A stretch of 64,000 bases of DNA from the IMG/VR virus record IMGVR_UViG_3300031707_000005, positions 20,624 through 84,623 of that record, one strand, 5' to 3'. The first letter of the stretch is position 1. Each line of letters begins with the position of its first letter. A program made the position numbers and the translations under genes. This document shows positions 51,260 through 59,431 of this stretch, in pieces. This DNA is from a virus. The notes beneath the pieces are model-generated. The model made no database searches. It was not told where the DNA came from and saw nothing but the letters and a program-made list of their open reading frames with translations.

Positions 51260-51664
51260 TTAGCTACTATGGATTATTTCTACGGATTTAGCGAAATGAT
51301 CCGCCATCACAATCGATGCTTCGGTATTCGGAAGAATTGATCGAACTCCGTTAAAAATTTCAATCAACCAGTTCGAATTAATGTCGAATGGAATATCGTA
51401 AAGAATTTTTCCGTCATTATAATCAATCATGGTAATACGATTCTCGAGAGCAAGTTCGTAGCAAATTCTCGAGAGTCGGTGGATCTTTTTAAAATCTCCG
51501 GGAGTAGCATTTTCCTGTCGGGCGTTCCTCCGAATTTCCTCGGACAGAGTATCAATGAGTTGTCTGGACCTCCACTCTTCCAGTTCAATCTCCAAAAAAC
51601 CATCTTGGAGTCTCCATTTTACCTCACCGTGCCCAGTATTCCAAATAGAGTATTTACCCATCAT
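51260..51664 (-). CDS. Hypothetical protein, 134 aa
   Basis: Not recognised. Beta strands with alternating Trp (VKWRLQDGFLEIELEEWRSRQLIDTL) are followed by helices. It is convergent with the PAS-like gene, ending two bases from it. Confidence 0.58.
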   Translation of the reverse strand: MMGKYSIWNTGHGEVKWRLQDGFLEIELEEWRSRQLIDTLSEEIRRNARQENATPGDFKKIHRLSRICYELALENRITMIDYNDGKILYDIPFDINSNWLIEIFNGVRSILPNTEASIVMADHFAKSVEIIHSS

Positions 51665-51702
51665 AGTATACTTACAGTTAACCCACGTGAATTTACGAAT
51701 AA

Positions 51703-52542
51703 CTACATATCATGTTCAAAGTCATCGGGCTTCTTGAAAGGCTTCGTGGGTCTTTCGGTCAGGTCAGGAGAGCGTTTCTTGGCCTTCTGAGCAGCCTTGG
51801 CCTTCTGAACGCTTTCAGACTTGCAAAAGTCTTGGAAAGCTGCTATCGGGTCCTCAGTAACCCCTTCTTTCAGGATATCCGTCCCATTTATACCGAATTG
51901 ATAATTCCACAAAAGATGATCAACTGAAACAGTAGCTTCAAAAATTTCTCCAATATCAACTGTCATGACAGTTGAATAGTCATCCCCATCAACCTTAACC
52001 TTCCAACCTTTTTCGGCCATATCTGCTCTCAGATTGGCGATATCTTTTATTTCATCATCATCTAAACCGAAAACTGTAGAGAAAATTTTTCGTACCGATG
52101 TTACATCAATATCACCAGCCATAATCGCCATGGCTCGACGTAAAGTTTTAAATAAACGCTTTGGCCCTATTGAACCGTTATCAATACTACTCGACAAATG
52201 AAGAAGAGTGCTGCATAGGTCATCAGGACTCATAGACATTCTATTTTTAAAATATTCGTCGCCTAAAGTTCCGGTACTGATAAAGTCAATGATAAACTCG
52301 ACCGGATTATCGGTTATACTTTCATCTGAATCAGATGAGTTATCCTTATCTTTAATCTTAACATAATATAAAGTTGAATCTGGTTCTACTTTCACATTAT
52401 ATGTACCGGACCACGCGGTAAGAATACCGTCATCAACAACTGATCGCCAGTTGTCTTTATCATCACGATTACTACCATGACTGCCCTTAAAGAAATAGGA
52501 AAGTTCTTTAAGAGTAACTGAACTTACATGAGTTCGCATCAT
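51703..52542 (-). CDS. Hypothetical protein, 279 aa
   Basis: Not recognised. The N-terminal half has DKDNSSDSDESITDN as a Ser/Asp linker. Then come helical parts (LFKTLRRAMAIMAGDIDVTSVRKIFSTVF, a Tyr-free helix bundle) and a beta-strand pair (KVKVDGDDYSTVMTVDIGEIFEATVSVD). The C-terminus is basic and Lys-rich (KAAQKAKKRSPDL). It might bind nucleic acid or be virion-associated. Confidence 0.6.
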   Translation of the reverse strand: MMRTHVSSVTLKELSYFFKGSHGSNRDDKDNWRSVVDDGILTAWSGTYNVKVEPDSTLYYVKIKDKDNSSDSDESITDNPVEFIIDFISTGTLGDEYFKNRMSMSPDDLCSTLLHLSSSIDNGSIGPKRLFKTLRRAMAIMAGDIDVTSVRKIFSTVFGLDDDEIKDIANLRADMAEKGWKVKVDGDDYSTVMTVDIGEIFEATVSVDHLLWNYQFGINGTDILKEGVTEDPIAAFQDFCKSESVQKAKAAQKAKKRSPDLTERPTKPFKKPDDFEHDM

Positions 52543-52568
52543 ATATATTATTTGGTATAGAAAACTTA

Positions 52569-53507
52569 CTAAGAATTGACAGCTTCTATAATTTTCTCAG
52601 AAAGTTGATCCGGTCCAGGAGCTTCGTCTACAGAAAGATGGAATCCGGCAGCTCGTTCGTGACCTCCCCCACCGTAATACTTAGCGATGACGTTAGCTGC
52701 AATCTTTTCGTTCGTTCTTATGGAAACGCTGATCTTCATCGCTCCGTCTTCGAACAAGTGAAAATAACCGATTGCTACATCAGCACCTTCATTTAGAAGT
52801 GTGTGCGCAACATCCGATATAATTTTTTCCGTGCAGTTAAAATAGGCGGTTTTCAGTTCCCCGATTTTGGTTTGAATTGGTTTCAAGTATGCGCCACGTG
52901 CAACAAGCTTCGTTTTACGTTCTGCTTGCTCGAGAAGAGATAAACCAAGACCACTTAATTCATTGAACTGAAAATCACCAGAACCGACTATTTCAATCAA
53001 TTTCTTCGAACCATGAAACTGAAGAGCCATTGCCTGCGCGCATGCTTCTCTCCATCTCGGATGGTCCTGTTTCCACGTATCTCGAATCATGGCGAGTTCA
53101 GCCAAATCTCTCCATCGGGCCAAATCTTGAATTTCGCCGTTTCCAGATCCTGCAATAGCAGAAAGAACATGATCATATGCTAGCATGGCTCCAGAATGCG
53201 TCTCATTTAGTCCATATATACCACCAAGACCTTCAGTCACCTGTTTGGCGGTTTCGTGGTGGTCTAGAATTATCGGAGAATACGCTTTCCATTCCTCCCA
53301 TCGAGGAATTGGTGGTGTGATATCAACGAAAAGTTGACCACTACGAGGCTCAAGCCTCGACATAAAATCAGTTCCATACTGAATCGAATAAAATTCAACG
53401 TCCGGACCAAGAGCGGCGCGACAAATCATCGCCGCAGCAGTCCCATCGGGACATGACTCATGGAACAGAACTTCCTTCACCATTTTTAATTGATCGATGG
53501 TTATCAT
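52569..53507 (-). CDS. DHH-family phosphoesterase (NrnA/RecJ-like)
   Basis: The 312-residue protein carries all DHH motifs: HESCPDGTAAA (D21), FVDITPP (D62), ILDHHETA (82-84), and the DHHA1 GGGGHERAAGF near residue 285. Proteins of this type hydrolyse short oligonucleotides or cyclic dinucleotides. As a phage enzyme it might recycle nanoRNA or degrade signalling nucleotides such as c-di-AMP or defence-related cyclic oligonucleotides. The start overlaps the stop of the dNMP kinase gene by four bases. Confidence 0.9.
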   Translation of the reverse strand: MITIDQLKMVKEVLFHESCPDGTAAAMICRAALGPDVEFYSIQYGTDFMSRLEPRSGQLFVDITPPIPRWEEWKAYSPIILDHHETAKQVTEGLGGIYGLNETHSGAMLAYDHVLSAIAGSGNGEIQDLARWRDLAELAMIRDTWKQDHPRWREACAQAMALQFHGSKKLIEIVGSGDFQFNELSGLGLSLLEQAERKTKLVARGAYLKPIQTKIGELKTAYFNCTEKIISDVAHTLLNEGADVAIGYFHLFEDGAMKISVSIRTNEKIAANVIAKYYGGGGHERAAGFHLSVDEAPGPDQLSEKIIEAVNS

Positions 53508-54493
53508 GGTATGTATGTTTCCTGTAGTTCTGGAAGAACAAATGATGGGTCCCAGTTTTTACCGACCCAGGATGGACTAGAGCATGTCTTTACAATAATG
53601 TCTATATTATTGTAAAGATCGTCGAGAGTCGAGTCATTGTTAATGATGAAATCGTATGCAGCGTCACGAATGCGAGTTTGTTCAGTTTCTGACCGATGAT
53701 TGAATGGAGGTTTCGTGACTGTCGGACGCTTAATTCTGATGAGCACCGGAACGAGAGTTTCATCTGCCGCGTTCTTAGCAAGACGGTGTTCATGAATATG
53801 GCGAAAATCAGAAAAACAAGTTATAGATAATAATTTTTCGGAGCCGAAATCCGAATTATAATATGGTGGACCCTTTAGTGTGATTCCATTTGATTTAGAA
53901 TAAACGCACCTACCAGCTGCGAGCATGCGATGGTCTTCGATGCCTTTCCGTATCCATGTATCCGCATAAAGAGTATTCATGAGCTCCATATACTTTTGGA
54001 GCGATTCTCGTGGAGAGAGCCACAGAACTGAATCACCTTCTCGAGCAAAGAAACGAAATAAATCTGCCGCATCTTTATTATTTATCTGATATGGTTTGTT
54101 TGTAAATAATGCTCCAATATGTGAATTTCGTTTTAACCATGACGAACACCATACAGGTCCGCTACCTGATATGAATGGCTTCCCATCCATATCTACGTAT
54201 GGTCTACCATGGTCGTCTTCAGCAGGAAAAATGTCATCTGGAACATCTCCTTCCCATGGTCGCAGTCGAACTTCATCGATGACCGGTTTCGGGTATCTTC
54301 GATCACCGGCATTCCGAAATGCCGATGGACCCCACAGTTGTTCATCAGAAAATCCGTAAGCGTCTTTCATATGACGCTTTCCCGGATCAGCTAAACCGGT
54401 GTGGACAGCACCATGAATTTTAACAAGCCTACCGGCACATTCGTCTTTGCCGGTTCCGGCCCATCCGGAAACACACACCATTAGATGTCGCAT
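53504..54493 (-). CDS. Deoxynucleoside monophosphate kinase (T4 gp1-like)
   Basis: The 329-residue protein starts VCVSGWAGTGKDECAGRL (P-loop, residues 9-17). LSPRESLQKYMELMNTLYADTWIRKG matches the LSPREALQ-type substrate motif of T4 dNMP kinase, and CFSDFRHIHEH corresponds to the VSDxRFxxE region. A long insertion of about 80 residues (50-130), with Pro/Gly-rich sequence, is not usual. With purZ in the window the enzyme may also phosphorylate an unusual dNMP such as dZMP. It is followed by the DHH gene with an ATGA-like overlap. Confidence 0.75.
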   Translation of the reverse strand: MRHLMVCVSGWAGTGKDECAGRLVKIHGAVHTGLADPGKRHMKDAYGFSDEQLWGPSAFRNAGDRRYPKPVIDEVRLRPWEGDVPDDIFPAEDDHGRPYVDMDGKPFISGSGPVWCSSWLKRNSHIGALFTNKPYQINNKDAADLFRFFAREGDSVLWLSPRESLQKYMELMNTLYADTWIRKGIEDHRMLAAGRCVYSKSNGITLKGPPYYNSDFGSEKLLSITCFSDFRHIHEHRLAKNAADETLVPVLIRIKRPTVTKPPFNHRSETEQTRIRDAAYDFIINNDSTLDDLYNNIDIIVKTCSSPSWVGKNWDPSFVLPELQETYIP

Positions 54494-54513
54494 ATCAGAT
54501 ATTACACTGAGAA

Positions 54514-55203
54514 TTAGCGTCCGTCGACGCTTTTAATTTGAATAGTTCCGAAAGTAGATGCAGAGTACCAAAGTGCAAGGTCTACAATTCCGAGAGGAAC
54601 GTCATCTTCTTCTCTCATTGAACGGCACATCTCTTCACAATCTTTGAAACCCCAGTGTTCAGCCATACGTACAAGATGCAAGTCTGGTTTCACACAATTG
54701 AGAAGTCCAATATTTCTACCAAGATGGTACCTGGTTATCTTCCCTATGTACGGCAGTTTTCCAATTTCTTCCACGCTTGAAAGATTCTGGTTTTTCCAGT
54801 CACTCCATCCCATTTTATTATTTACGTCGTTTACTAATTTTTTCGCAGTTGAATGAATGGCTTTCGCTTTTTGAGGATTGTTGCAAACAAGTTTAACCCT
54901 CTTCATTACGTCATCAAATTTTTCAAGTCCACATTCGTCCCATGGGCTATATGCTTCAAGAAGTTTTGGCATAAAACTACCAACGGCTTTTGCTGAAAAG
55001 CCCGTCGCATGCACGACCCATATATACTCAACAAAGAAAAAATCAGGAGTTACATCTTCTAACTTAACAGAAGAAATTCGGTCTACTTCATCACCATAGA
55101 ATTTCTTCGCAAAGGCCATCGCCTTTTCGTAATAAGCTCGAGGTCCGGCTGAAATATCGGGTCGAAAATCTTCAGTTCCAGAAAGGATTCGATGTGGTTC
55201 CAT
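54514..55203 (-). CDS. HhH-GPD superfamily DNA glycosylase-like protein
   Basis: The 229-residue protein holds a helix-hairpin-helix LPYIGKITRYHLGRNIG (150-166) and VKPDLHLVRMAE (171-182), in which D174 is the glycosylase Asp of the GPD/VPD motif. The upstream VEYIWVVHATGFSAKAVG resembles the substrate-binding region of 3-methyladenine/OGG types. A base-excision role on damaged or modified bases fits a phage that may carry unusual DNA bases. The Fe-S cluster of EndoIII is absent. It overlaps the neighbouring Cys gene by 32 bases. Confidence 0.7.
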   Translation of the reverse strand: MEPHRILSGTEDFRPDISAGPRAYYEKAMAFAKKFYGDEVDRISSVKLEDVTPDFFFVEYIWVVHATGFSAKAVGSFMPKLLEAYSPWDECGLEKFDDVMKRVKLVCNNPQKAKAIHSTAKKLVNDVNNKMGWSDWKNQNLSSVEEIGKLPYIGKITRYHLGRNIGLLNCVKPDLHLVRMAEHWGFKDCEEMCRSMREEDDVPLGIVDLALWYSASTFGTIQIKSVDGR

Positions 55204-55504
55204 CTTCGTATTCTAGGCAGAGAGTTACATTTTCATTCCAACTAAGAAAGACATCTCGTTTCCACTGCCCTGGAACAACATTACACTCGTCATCAACAAA
55301 TCCATTCCAACATTGTGAACAAAACATAGTACAACACCCATGTGCCGTAAATCTACGTACATTCTCATGGATGATTCCACACTGATGGCACGACCCTCTT
55401 TCTGGGTTCCATAAAACGTGTACCTCTTCCATACTTCTATCGTCAGAATAGAGAGCGATTGCCTCGACTTCTGGCCTTGCTATACACTTTCTAGAACGTC
55501 CCAT
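55172..55504 (-). CDS. Small Cys-rich hypothetical protein, 110 aa
   Basis: Two Cys groups (SCHQCG; CCTMFCSQCWNGF and CNVV) suggest a treble-clef or ribbon zinc site. It overlaps the glycosylase start by 32 bases, and the divergent gene starts 18 bases away. An internal Met at about residue 25 is an alternative start. Not recognised. Confidence 0.58.
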   Translation of the reverse strand: MGRSRKCIARPEVEAIALYSDDRSMEEVHVLWNPERGSCHQCGIIHENVRRFTAHGCCTMFCSQCWNGFVDDECNVVPGQWKRDVFLSWNENVTLCLEYEDGTTSNPFWN

Positions 55505-55521
55505 CAGATGTAATCTCTCAC

Positions 55522-56034
55522 ATGTCCTTGAAAACGTTTAGTGTTCTGTACCATGAAGGCAGAGTCTGTTATCTAACTAATTCAGAATCTGAGTGGAAAG
55601 CAACCGTAGAATGCTACGGAGTCAAAAAAGCGTTTCGCTTTTCGTACAACGGAAAACATCCGATCCAAATTGGAGAATGGGTAAGATTTCGAGGTTCCAC
55701 CAAAATTGACTCTGAAAGTAAAAAGGGTGATGAATACTACCATAATCCTCATGATGACAGTCCGAGGAAAGTATGGGAATTTTTCGAAATGATTGATGGT
55801 ACAGAGGTACAAATCATTCCTACTCCAGAAATATTTCAGTGTCTCAAAAAGACCATGACTTATATCCGTCGTCATGTTGAATCATGGACAGCGAACTCCG
55901 GGTCAATAGAGCTTAAAGAGACAATATCCTCGTTAGAAGCAGCAATCGAAACGCTTCGACCAATATTACAATATCAAGAGAAAATAGAAGCTGATAGAAG
56001 TATTCGAATTGAAACGATAGACATCACGGTTTAG
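55522..56034 (+). CDS. Hypothetical protein, 170 aa
   Basis: Not recognised. The first 100 residues are beta-rich (SVLYHEGRVCYLTNSES, WVRFRGST), then a helical coiled coil ends with SSLEAAIETLRPILQYQEKIEAD. It overlaps the convergent gene by 11 bases and lies divergently from the Cys protein. Confidence 0.62.
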   Translation: MSLKTFSVLYHEGRVCYLTNSESEWKATVECYGVKKAFRFSYNGKHPIQIGEWVRFRGSTKIDSESKKGDEYYHNPHDDSPRKVWEFFEMIDGTEVQIIPTPEIFQCLKKTMTYIRRHVESWTANSGSIELKETISSLEAAIETLRPILQYQEKIEADRSIRIETIDITV

Positions 56035-56257
56035 TCTTTTCTGTCGTGTTAGCTTTAACACCCATTCCGGCGAGGGCTTCGATGACCATTTGAAGATTTG
56101 CCTGTGGTGATTTATTCCTTATGTCAGGTATACTTGGCATGAGAAGCCCGTTTCTTCTCTTAAGTTCTTCAGAAGCACAGTCAAGGAGCTCAAAAAGCTC
56201 ATCATCATTAATTTCTTGAATTTTTGACTTGATTTCTAAAAGTATTTCGGAAAACAT
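56024..56257 (-). CDS. Small helical protein, 77 aa
   Basis: The ATG at 56257 (MFSEILLEIKSKIQEI) is preferred over an upstream GTG. It is helical with an acidic hydrophobic core (DDELFELLDCASEELKRR) and ends in a Lys/Thr tail. It faces the plus-strand gene at 56276 across 18 bases. Not recognised. Confidence 0.5.
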   Translation of the reverse strand: MFSEILLEIKSKIQEINDDELFELLDCASEELKRRNGLLMPSIPDIRNKSPQANLQMVIEALAGMGVKANTTEKTKP

Positions 56258-56275
56258 ATATAACTGTACCACAAA

Positions 56276-56707
56276 ATGTCAAAATCGGAATTAAAAAGTG
56301 TTCATATCCATGATCGTATAAATTCTAATGGTTTTAACCTCGTAGTTCGTTTTACAAATGTTTCTTTCGTAGTTCCCTTAAATGATGGACTAAATGCTGA
56401 TGAAATTCTTCATTCCACGTACGGAACGATTTTATATACTGTGAGATCTGAAGTTACCTCTATACTGATATTAACCGAACACAAACCATTTTTGAGAGAG
56501 ATAATCAAAGATCTCATTTCGATACATACTAATGATAAAGTTACATTAGCTTTCAATGTGAAAAAATCGAAGTTATTTTTACAACGTTGGGAAGTGGGGT
56601 TGCTTCGAAAGTTTCTGTTAAGTTATGACCTTCCGAAAAAACTTCCAATTGAATCAGCAGTACAAGTAGTCAAAGAACTCTATGTAGAACAAGTCATGGA
56701 ATCATAG
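56276..56707 (+). CDS. Hypothetical protein, 143 aa (paralogue of the next gene)
   Basis: Not recognised. It has strands FNLVVRFTNVSFVVPLNDGL, then helices. The end (FLQRWEVGLLRKFLLSYDLPKKLPIESAVQVVKELYVE) resembles the last 40 residues of the following gene. The next gene begins three bases after its stop. Low GC (about 33%) relative to neighbours. Confidence 0.6.
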   Translation: MSKSELKSVHIHDRINSNGFNLVVRFTNVSFVVPLNDGLNADEILHSTYGTILYTVRSEVTSILILTEHKPFLREIIKDLISIHTNDKVTLAFNVKKSKLFLQRWEVGLLRKFLLSYDLPKKLPIESAVQVVKELYVEQVMES

Positions 56708-56710
56708 AGC

Positions 56711-57169
56711 ATGACGTACACGAGACCAATTCTAGAGGCCATAGAACTCGATGTAAATGAACTCGGAATGAAATATATTAAAATAATAAGACGCCCATCT
56801 GACGATAAGCCAATTCTCGATATTATGTTTCTAAATGGGTTAAGACTTACCGTAGATATGACTTATAATATGAGTGTTCATGATATAGGGAGACAGCTTC
56901 ATATCAATCTTAAAGAGGTTAGACCCCACAGCTTTATAGAGTATGAATCTGCCATCAATGCAATAATCTACTCAATTGAGAGGGTATTTAGCTATCCGAA
57001 TGGTAAAATCATCCAGATTGATTTTAATAAGAAAGAAAAAATAGAACTAGAACTTCATAAACGATGGTCAGAATCGCTTTTCTTCGTTTGGATGAAGAAA
57101 TCTGAATTTATGAAGAGATATCCGTATGAACTTATTTTACGAACTATTACCGAATTATATATAGAATAA
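56711..57169 (+). CDS. Hypothetical protein, 152 aa (paralogue of the previous gene)
   Basis: Not recognised. It has the same outline as the preceding gene: strands (MKYIKIIRRPSDDKPILDIMFLNGLRLTV) followed by helices that end KRWSESLFFVWMKKSEFMKRYPYELILRTITELYIE. Divergence is strong, so the pair is an old duplication. It is AT-rich and convergent with the 57170 gene, touching it. Confidence 0.6.
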   Translation: MTYTRPILEAIELDVNELGMKYIKIIRRPSDDKPILDIMFLNGLRLTVDMTYNMSVHDIGRQLHINLKEVRPHSFIEYESAINAIIYSIERVFSYPNGKIIQIDFNKKEKIELELHKRWSESLFFVWMKKSEFMKRYPYELILRTITELYIE

Positions 57170-57571
57170 TTATATTATCGGTGTAACCCATACATTCAAT
57201 ATGGGTCCGGTATACTGAACTAATTTAACTTCTCCAAAACTCCATATAAGTTTACCTTGAGAATGAATATTTTCTATTTTTGAAATGGCTTCTTGTTCGT
57301 TGTATGCACTAACGTTTTGAGTATATGCACTAATATGTATGCGTGAAGTCAGTGAAACTTGAAAGGATCCTACTTCGGATCCAATTGCCCAAACACTATT
57401 TAATGGACCAACGTACGCACCGATTTGTTGGTTTTGGTACGTCCAATAAACCTGAGCTCGCATATGGAGGCGTCTTGCTTCTATTTCTGCTGCTTCTTTT
57501 GAAGAAGCCAAAATAGACAACGAGCCCGATACACTAATTTCAGCTAATAATGAAACGTTAAAAAGTGACAT
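57170..57571 (-). CDS. Hypothetical protein with an internal duplication, 133 aa
   Basis: Two halves of about 60 residues align. Residues 5-63 run from VSLLAEISVSGSLSILASSKEAAEIEARRL to AYVGPLNSVWAI. Residues 72-131 run from VSLTSRIHISAYTQNVSAYNEQEAISKIENI to QYTGPILNVWVT. Each half has paired strands, a helix and a [VT]GPxxxVW closing motif. A small repeated beta/alpha module is evident, but no name applies. A 14-base palindrome lies in its leader (57595-57608). Confidence 0.65.
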   Translation of the reverse strand: MSLFNVSLLAEISVSGSLSILASSKEAAEIEARRLHMRAQVYWTYQNQQIGAYVGPLNSVWAIGSEVGSFQVSLTSRIHISAYTQNVSAYNEQEAISKIENIHSQGKLIWSFGEVKLVQYTGPILNVWVTPII

Positions 57572-57594
57572 TTAACCCGCTTGATCACAAGGGA

Positions 57595-57608
57595 TTTAAA
57601 CGTTTAAA
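57595..57608. promoter_or_regulatory. 14-base perfect palindrome TTTAAACGTTTAAA upstream of the duplicated gene
   Basis: It lies about 24 bases upstream of the ATG at 57571, inside the leader on the minus strand. Perfect dyad symmetry suggests binding of a dimeric regulator. It could also be a chance AT-rich palindrome. Confidence 0.45.
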
Positions 57609-57634
57609 CGTCTTTCAGTATATCATCCAGGACC

Positions 57635-57832
57635 CTATCTATGTGATCCACGACACGTTGTGCACTGAGGCTGATTTCTGATCATCCCACTCTTCATTTG
57701 TCGAAGACCAAAGCTCTTTCCGAGCTTCCATTCACCACACTTGGTGCAGCGAAATTTAGCGTTTGTCAAAATGACGCGACCGGACTCATGTTTCACGGTA
57801 TTATGTTCTTTGCTCATTTGCTTTTCTTTCAT
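57635..57832 (-). CDS. Small zinc-ribbon protein, 65 aa
   Basis: The Cys pairs FRCTKCGEWKLGKSFG and PQCTTCRG form a classical four-Cys ribbon in the C-terminal half. The motif KCGEWKxxxxFGxRxM is one I know from small phage proteins. The ATG at 57832 is used; a later Met (57817) and an earlier TTG are alternatives. Function is unknown. Confidence 0.62.
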   Translation of the reverse strand: MKEKQMSKEHNTVKHESGRVILTNAKFRCTKCGEWKLGKSFGLRQMKSGMIRNQPQCTTCRGSHR

Positions 57833-57852
57833 TACGGTTTGATGCAATTAGT

Positions 57853-58332
57853 TCAACCATTTCTTTCTACCAGGTATTGAGAGAGTGCTTTCGTATGTGT
57901 CGGAAATGCTAGTTCAGTATCTTGATTAGTAATAACGAGTTCTGAGACTTCAGAATTCGGCGTGAATTCTGATATGATATTGCTTGGAAGGTATGGAGTA
58001 CGACCGAAAATTATAATTCGTTCTTTATCCGTAGATGACTCAATACCGTCGAGTCTAAATAAACTTGGTGCTATATCAAGACCAGTTTCTTCTCGTAATT
58101 CTCTAGACATCCCTTCTTGCCATGTTTCGCCGATTTCTAAATAACCGCCTGGAAAAGCTAATTTTCCGAGTCCAGGGTCTCGAGCTCGACGAATCAAAAG
58201 AATACCGCCACCAATTATCACCTTAGCAACTACAACAGGTATCGGATTTTCCCATGAAGTTTGGTTGCAGTTCAAACACGTACGAGGAGACTCATACGTC
58301 ATGCTAACTCCACAGTTACTACAATAGTTCAT
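57853..58332 (-). CDS. Nudix hydrolase with N-terminal zinc ribbon
   Basis: It starts MNYCSNCGVSMTYE (ATG at 58332); the longer frame adds an unlikely leader. Four Cys (CSNC...CLNC) form a zinc ribbon as in NudC-type enzymes. The Nudix box, FPGGYLEIGETWQEGMSRELREETGL, matches GX5EX7REUXEEXGU. It would cleave nucleoside diphosphates linked to another group, for example NAD-like or modified dNTP substrates. It belongs to the accessory gene group near the right end. Confidence 0.88.
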   Translation of the reverse strand: MNYCSNCGVSMTYESPRTCLNCNQTSWENPIPVVVAKVIIGGGILLIRRARDPGLGKLAFPGGYLEIGETWQEGMSRELREETGLDIAPSLFRLDGIESSTDKERIIIFGRTPYLPSNIISEFTPNSEVSELVITNQDTELAFPTHTKALSQYLVERNG

Positions 58333-58371
58333 ATCAACGTTGCGACCGATTTCAAGATGCCACACGACCTC

Positions 58372-58701
58372 TCAATCGTGAATTCGACGTGCTGGAAGCA
58401 TTGGTTCACCGACGTCATCAACGAAAATCTTCAAAGTTCCGGAATCCTCACCAATAACCGTCATCCCAACAATTTGTGGAGGAATTGCGAACGTTGCATA
58501 AATTTCATCCATACACGGTTCACAGATGTCGGAACAATATTTATCCCCGTCTTTTTGAGAACCATATCCGTAAGTGTTACGAATTTCAGTAAAATCAGGA
58601 TGAGTTTCATCCGAGTTCACTTTGTAGGTTTTTCCACACTTGTTGCAGACAACCTTGAACGGTTCTGCCTTGTCAATTCGAACGTTGCGATAGTATATCA
58701 T
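58372..58701 (-). CDS. Cys-containing hypothetical protein, 109 aa
   Basis: It has FKVVCNKCGKTYKV and YCSDICEPCMDEIY, giving four or five Cys in zinc-ribbon spacing. The start is ATG at 58701, just after a TTG. It lies 39 bases before the Nudix start. Not recognised. Confidence 0.62.
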   Translation of the reverse strand: MIYYRNVRIDKAEPFKVVCNKCGKTYKVNSDETHPDFTEIRNTYGYGSQKDGDKYCSDICEPCMDEIYATFAIPPQIVGMTVIGEDSGTLKIFVDDVGEPMLPARRIHD

Positions 58702-58707
58702 CAAGCC

Positions 58708-59172
58708 CTAAAGTCGTTTGCTAAGTTTTTCGGCTTCTACGAATGTTCGACCATATCCAGCATTATATGCTGTTGTTTGAGAAATCTCAAACTCAGCCGC
58801 TATATCACGTGAACTATAACCATTGGCTACGAGGTCTCGGATTTCAGCAGCCGTTACAATGTCAAGTTTTTGCCCATTACATACTTCGCGAATAGTCATA
58901 AACTGACCGCGTTCTTGAATAGTTCCGACAAAGTGGTGATCTGGATTGATACATCTATCCTGACCACAAGTTCTAATTACTTGTTTGTTAGATGGAAGAA
59001 CTTCATCTGGGTTCTGAAATATCCAGGCTATGCGATTGGCCGCATGAAGCTTCCCAAAAATCCAGAACTTCCCGTGAGTTCCATCTGAACTGCCGGTCCA
59101 CAACCAATGACCGGAAGCAGTTTTACGAATTTTTTGTTCAAAACGCTGTTGGATTTTATCGTCAAGTTTCAT
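58708..59172 (-). CDS. HNH endonuclease with C-terminal helix-turn-helix
   Basis: The 154-residue protein has the small HNH homing-type pattern: SGHWLWTGSSDGTHGKFWIFGKLHAANRIAWIF, then CGQDRCINPDHHFVGT, in which the zinc Cys and metal-binding His residues are placed as in HNH_3-like enzymes. The last 45 residues hold an HTH (IVTAAEIRDLVANGYSSRDIAAEFEISQTTAYNAG). It is a free-standing gene, not in an intein or intron, and probably selfish or DNA-modulating. Confidence 0.78.
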   Translation of the reverse strand: MKLDDKIQQRFEQKIRKTASGHWLWTGSSDGTHGKFWIFGKLHAANRIAWIFQNPDEVLPSNKQVIRTCGQDRCINPDHHFVGTIQERGQFMTIREVCNGQKLDIVTAAEIRDLVANGYSSRDIAAEFEISQTTAYNAGYGRTFVEAEKLSKRL

Positions 59173-59188
59173 TTCTAAAGAAATACAT

Positions 59189-59431
59189 TCAACTAGTCAT
59201 AATTTCCCGACAACAAAATTCTTCAACAGATAAATTGATGAAATTCACAATAGATTCTAAATCATCATGGAAGTGTTCTTCGCATCGACGATATAACTGG
59301 TTATTATTTGCACGAGACATATAGAAATGTATGGCCGGTCGACCGCACGGTGTCGGTGTCAGTGCTAGTGGACCGGCCACATTTCCCGAAATTTCCCAGT
59401 CTAGCTTATCACATTTAATGCCATGTTCCAT
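59189..59431 (-). CDS. Small Cys protein, member of a three-gene paralogue family
   Basis: About 80 residues from an ATG that overlaps the KH gene's stop (TGATG). It holds CGRPAIHFYMSRANN, then RRCEEHF and a closing LSVEEFCCREIMTS. The same layout (C-G-x-P-[AS]-x-x-F, then Cys/His, then a short LSVEEF-like tail) is repeated in 60443-60649 and 60702-60902. Probably zinc binding, with no known role. Confidence 0.6.
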   Translation of the reverse strand: MEHGIKCDKLDWEISGNVAGPLALTPTPCGRPAIHFYMSRANNNQLYRRCEEHFHDDLESIVNFINLSVEEFCCREIMTS

